This document shows, piece by piece, positions 41,968 through 44,054 of a DNA stretch of 44,054 nt (position 1 is the first letter of the stretch; every line of letters starts with the position of its first letter). The notes beneath the pieces are model-generated. The model was not told the origin of the DNA and did no database searches. It saw only the letters and a list, made by a program, of their open reading frames with translations. The stretch comes from Chloroflexota bacterium. GTDB taxonomy: Bacteria > Chloroflexota > Chloroflexia > Thermomicrobiales > UBA6265. The stretch lies in NCBI GenBank assembly GCA_023389575.1, contig JAEWEG010000036.1, positions 1 to 44,054 of the forward strand, written 5' to 3'. Both the position numbers and the translations under genes were made by a program.

Positions 41968-42441
41968 TCAGTTGGCCTCCGCGCCGGCCGCGAGGCTCAT
42001 TTTGAACCCGATGTGCGAAGCCGTAAAGCCCAGGCGTTCGTAAAACCGGCGGGCATCGGTACGGGAGGCGTTCGACGTGAGCTGGATCATGCCGCACCCT
42101 CGATCGCGCGCTTCATCAATGCAGCGAGTAATCAGGGTTGAACCGAGACCACCGCCACGAGCATTGGCATGAACCCGGACGGCCTCGATTTCCGCGCGCA
42201 GCATGCCGCGATGCGAGAGACCAGGCATGAACGAGAGCTGGGCCGTGCCAATCACCATGCCGTCCAGTTCCGCGACGAGCTGGAGCTGATGGGGATTGGC
42301 GTCCAGCACCTCGAACGTCGCGCGATACGGCGCGAGGTCGGCGGGCGATTCCCGCGTGGCCCCGAGCGGGTCGTCGGCCAGCATGTCGACAATGGCCTGG
42401 AGATCGTCGGCGGTGGCGCGGCGAATGGTGATGTCAGTCAT
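41968..42441 (-). CDS. GNAT-family N-acetyltransferase
   Basis: A 157-residue acetyl-CoA-dependent acyltransferase. It begins ITIRRATADDLQAIVDMLADDP, followed by LVAELDGMVIGTAQLSFMPGLSHRGMLRAEIEAVRVHANARGGGLGSTLITRCIDEARDRGCGMIQLTSN (the acetyl-CoA loop is ARGGGLG) and ARRFYERLGFTASHIGFKMSL. This is the small general GNAT type, often acting on amino acids, small amines or protein ends; the substrate is unknown. It overlaps the moaC stop by 8 bp and is co-transcribed with it. Confidence 0.9.
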   Translation of the reverse strand: MTDITIRRATADDLQAIVDMLADDPLGATRESPADLAPYRATFEVLDANPHQLQLVAELDGMVIGTAQLSFMPGLSHRGMLRAEIEAVRVHANARGGGLGSTLITRCIDEARDRGCGMIQLTSNASRTDARRFYERLGFTASHIGFKMSLAAGAEAN

Positions 42442-42937
42442 GGGTTCGCTCCCAATGGCCCGAGCGGCCGCCTTCCTTCGATTCGAGCTGGATGCGCTCG
42501 ATGACCATGCCGCGGTCGATGGCCTTGGTCATGTCGTACACGGTGAGGGCGGCGGCGGAAACGGCCGTGAGGGCTTCCATCTCGACGCCAGTCTTGCCGT
42601 GAGTCTCGACCCGAGCGGTGATGGCGACATGGTCATCCCCGGGTTGGAGGTCGACCTCGACATGGGTGACCGGCAGGGGGTGGCAGAGCGGGATCAGGTC
42701 GGCCGTCCGCTTCGTGGCCATGATGCCGGCGACGCGGGCGATGCCGAGGACATCTCCCTTGCCGGCCGAGCCCTCGCGGATGACGGTGGCCGTTTCGGGA
42801 GCCATGCGGACGAGCCCGGAAGCCACGGCGATGCGGTGGGTTTCCGGCTTGTCGCCGACGTCCACCATGTGGGCTTCGCCCGAGGTGGTGAAGTGGGTTA
42901 GCCGGGTTTCGGGCTGATTACTGGGCTTTTGCGACAC
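42434..42937 (-). CDS. moaC: Cyclic pyranopterin monophosphate synthase MoaC
   Basis: A 167-residue molybdenum-cofactor enzyme that, after MoaA, forms cyclic pyranopterin monophosphate from the GTP-derived intermediate. Motifs: MVDVGDKPETHRIAVASG, GKGDVLGIARVAGIMATKRTADLIPLCHPLPVTHVEV, GVEMEALTAVSAAALTVYDMTKAIDRGM with the catalytic D135-x-x-K138. The start is GTG 42937 with GAGGA about 10 nt upstream; the long upstream extension is spurious. No other mo gene is nearby. It heads a two-gene operon with the GNAT protein and is divergent from a histidine phosphatase gene. Confidence 0.95.
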   Translation of the reverse strand: MSQKPSNQPETRLTHFTTSGEAHMVDVGDKPETHRIAVASGLVRMAPETATVIREGSAGKGDVLGIARVAGIMATKRTADLIPLCHPLPVTHVEVDLQPGDDHVAITARVETHGKTGVEMEALTAVSAAALTVYDMTKAIDRGMVIERIQLESKEGGRSGHWERTHD

Positions 42938-43033
42938 GGTTTGACATTCCTCATGCGAAAATAGTGGGAAACACGCGAACGGTGGTGACTTCGCGGTGCT
43001 GGAATCGTACGTCAAGCAGGATGGGACCCGCCG

Positions 43034-43606
43034 ATGAATCGCCTGATCGTGGTTCGGCATGCCGAACCAGACATTGATTTCCTTAAACCGGCCGCCGAAT
43101 GGCCATTGACGAGCCGTGGCGTGGAAAGCACGCGCCGGTTGGCGACGGTGCTCTCCGGGCTTCATCCTACCGCGATCGTGGCGAGCCCCGAGCGGAAGGC
43201 GGTGGAGACGGCGATGCTCATCGCCGAGTCGCTGGAACTGCCGATGTCGATCGACGAGCGAATCGCGGAGCAGGGCGCGGGGCCGGACGAGTTCATCGAG
43301 GACTACAACGAGTTCCGCTCGCTGGTGCGGCGGCATTTCGAGCAGCCCGACGAACTGGTGTTCCGGCGAGAACCGTCACGCGTGGCGGGGGAGCGGTTTC
43401 GCCAGTGCGTCGACTCGTGCAGGGGGCAGGGCGAGGACTCCAGTGTGCCGGTGCTGGTGAGTCATGGCCGGATCATGGCTTCGTGGCTGGGGAGCCTGTG
43501 CGGGCAGTCGCCCTGGGATATCTGGAACGAGTTCCGGATGCCGGACCTGATCGAAGTGGACCTGGACGCCGCCACGTACCGGTCGCATGAAGTACCGTTG
43601 TTTTAG
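43034..43606 (+). CDS. Histidine phosphatase family protein
   Basis: A 190-residue protein of the phosphoglycerate-mutase-like histidine phosphatases. The phospho-acceptor is H9 in LIVVRHAEPD, a variant of the usual RHG motif; a second catalytic histidine is in VLVSHGRIM; TSRGVESTRRLA and VASPERKAVETAMLIAE are the usual conserved segments. The substrate (a sugar phosphate, nucleotide or phosphoprotein) cannot be read. Divergent from moaC with a 96-bp gap; two small membrane-protein genes follow on the same strand. Confidence 0.88.
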   Translation: MNRLIVVRHAEPDIDFLKPAAEWPLTSRGVESTRRLATVLSGLHPTAIVASPERKAVETAMLIAESLELPMSIDERIAEQGAGPDEFIEDYNEFRSLVRRHFEQPDELVFRREPSRVAGERFRQCVDSCRGQGEDSSVPVLVSHGRIMASWLGSLCGQSPWDIWNEFRMPDLIEVDLDAATYRSHEVPLF

Positions 43607-43645
43607 CGTGGGTTTCGAGGGGAAATTCGGGGAGGAATCGAGGAC

Positions 43646-43816
43646 ATGAGTCAACGGTCGACAGCTCCGGTGGTATCCGGGATGGTGGCGGCGATCGCCG
43701 CGTTCATCGTCTGGATCCTGCTGGACAACGGGATTGGCGGGGCCATCGGGTTCGCGGTGGTGGCTGGCGTGATCGCGGCCGCGATCACCTGGCTGCAATA
43801 TCGCAACCGCGGGTAG
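43646..43816 (+). CDS. Small two-span membrane protein
   Basis: A 56-residue protein with two hydrophobic helices (VVSGMVAAIAAFIVWILL and IGFAVVAGVIAAAITWL) joined by DNGIGGA and ending in YRNRG. GGAGGAATCGAGGAC precedes the ATG. I do not recognise a family. It follows the histidine phosphatase gene by 39 bp and is followed within 6 bp by a second small membrane protein, so the three are likely one operon. Confidence 0.65.
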   Translation: MSQRSTAPVVSGMVAAIAAFIVWILLDNGIGGAIGFAVVAGVIAAAITWLQYRNRG

Positions 43817-43822
43817 CCAGGC

Positions 43823-43987
43823 GTGACCGACCGCCAGGCCGCCCTGGCTTACGGCGTGCTGGCGGCCTGCGTGGTGGCGCTGGCCCTGCTGATCATGGAC
43901 TATCCCTCCGACCGTAACCTGTTCCTGGCGATTGGAGCCGGGTTGGCGGTCGGGATTGGGTCGTGGTTGTGGCTCCGCGACCGGTGA
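43823..43987 (+). CDS. Small two-span membrane protein
   Basis: A 54-residue protein starting with GTG: LAYGVLAACVVALALLI and LFLAIGAGLAVGIGSWLWL are two membrane helices joined by MDYPSDRN. The gene begins 6 bp after the previous stop, which suggests coupled translation and a paired function. No family recognised. The remaining 67 bp to the window end hold nothing I can name. Confidence 0.6.
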   Translation: MTDRQAALAYGVLAACVVALALLIMDYPSDRNLFLAIGAGLAVGIGSWLWLRDR

Positions 43988-44054
43988 CACAGGTATACAT
44001 TGGGCGAAACGAGACGCGGGGCCGGCGGTTGTGCACCCCCCCCGGGCAGTTGGG

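Noticed and set aside
44030..44054. C-rich run at the right edge as a structural element
   Set aside because: A run of eight or so C residues at the very end is as likely to be an assembly-edge artefact, and no inverted partner is visible.

Overview
The window is a 44 kb stretch of GC-rich, densely coded bacterial chromosome with about 39 genes and no rRNA, tRNA, prophage or CRISPR array that I can see. The style suggests a Chloroflexota bacterium, probably of the Thermomicrobia/Sphaerobacter type. The reasons are the LuxR-type regulator with an N-terminal NB-ARC ATPase, secreted proteins with Thr/Pro-rich linkers, Tat-type leaders ending in A-x-A-Q on binding proteins, a ScyD-like propeller, and intergenic hairpin repeats. 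This placement is inference from gene content, not a phylogeny.

Layout. 1-790: two small minus-strand genes, a Phd/YefM antitoxin and a companion sharing its C-terminal module. 788-5014: cobalamin-independent methionine synthase metE with its own promoter and structured leader, a SAM methyltransferase and a PLP threonine/serine dehydratase. 5102-8277: DUF1801 protein, a group II PLP decarboxylase and its XRE-cupin regulator, divergent from a PPOX flavoprotein. 8447-12237: a large LuxR-ATPase regulator and an exported ScyD-like propeller. 12441-13382: a VapBC pair (AbrB antitoxin, PIN toxin) followed by a second AbrB-fold gene. 13534-17010: cobalamin-dependent methionine synthase metH. 17501-19956: enolase-superfamily dehydratase, an uncharacterised two-gene module and a SnoaL-like protein. 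19957-27391: a carbohydrate operon (solute-binding protein, two permeases, GH106-like rhamnosidase) with no ATPase of its own. 27828-33728: a 972-residue secreted multidomain protein, a secreted protein of unknown function and an MMPL transporter. 33738-36352: a polar amino-acid ABC importer. 36718-39949: rnc, prs and an anchored protein. 39993-40833: a REP-associated tyrosine transposase (RAYT) bracketed by two inverted hairpin repeats. 40935-43987: an apparent SdhD-SdhC fusion, GNAT, moaC, a histidine phosphatase and two tiny membrane proteins.

How the parts fit. The two methionine synthases do the same step with and without B12, and their promoters share a 15-bp motif (13/15 identical), so one regulator may control both. 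In both ABC operons the binding-protein gene is separated from the downstream permease by a strong intercistronic hairpin, the classic way to keep binding-protein transcript in excess. The RAYT, its two flanking hairpins with compensating base changes, and a third related hairpin 23 kb away form a small mobile or domesticated repeat system; it is the most interesting item here. Other points worth a look are an RNase III lacking one conserved metal-binding acid, the membrane-anchor fusion without sdhAB, and a 33-nt exact copy of the 3' end of the amino-acid ABC ATPase gene beside the secreted multidomain gene.
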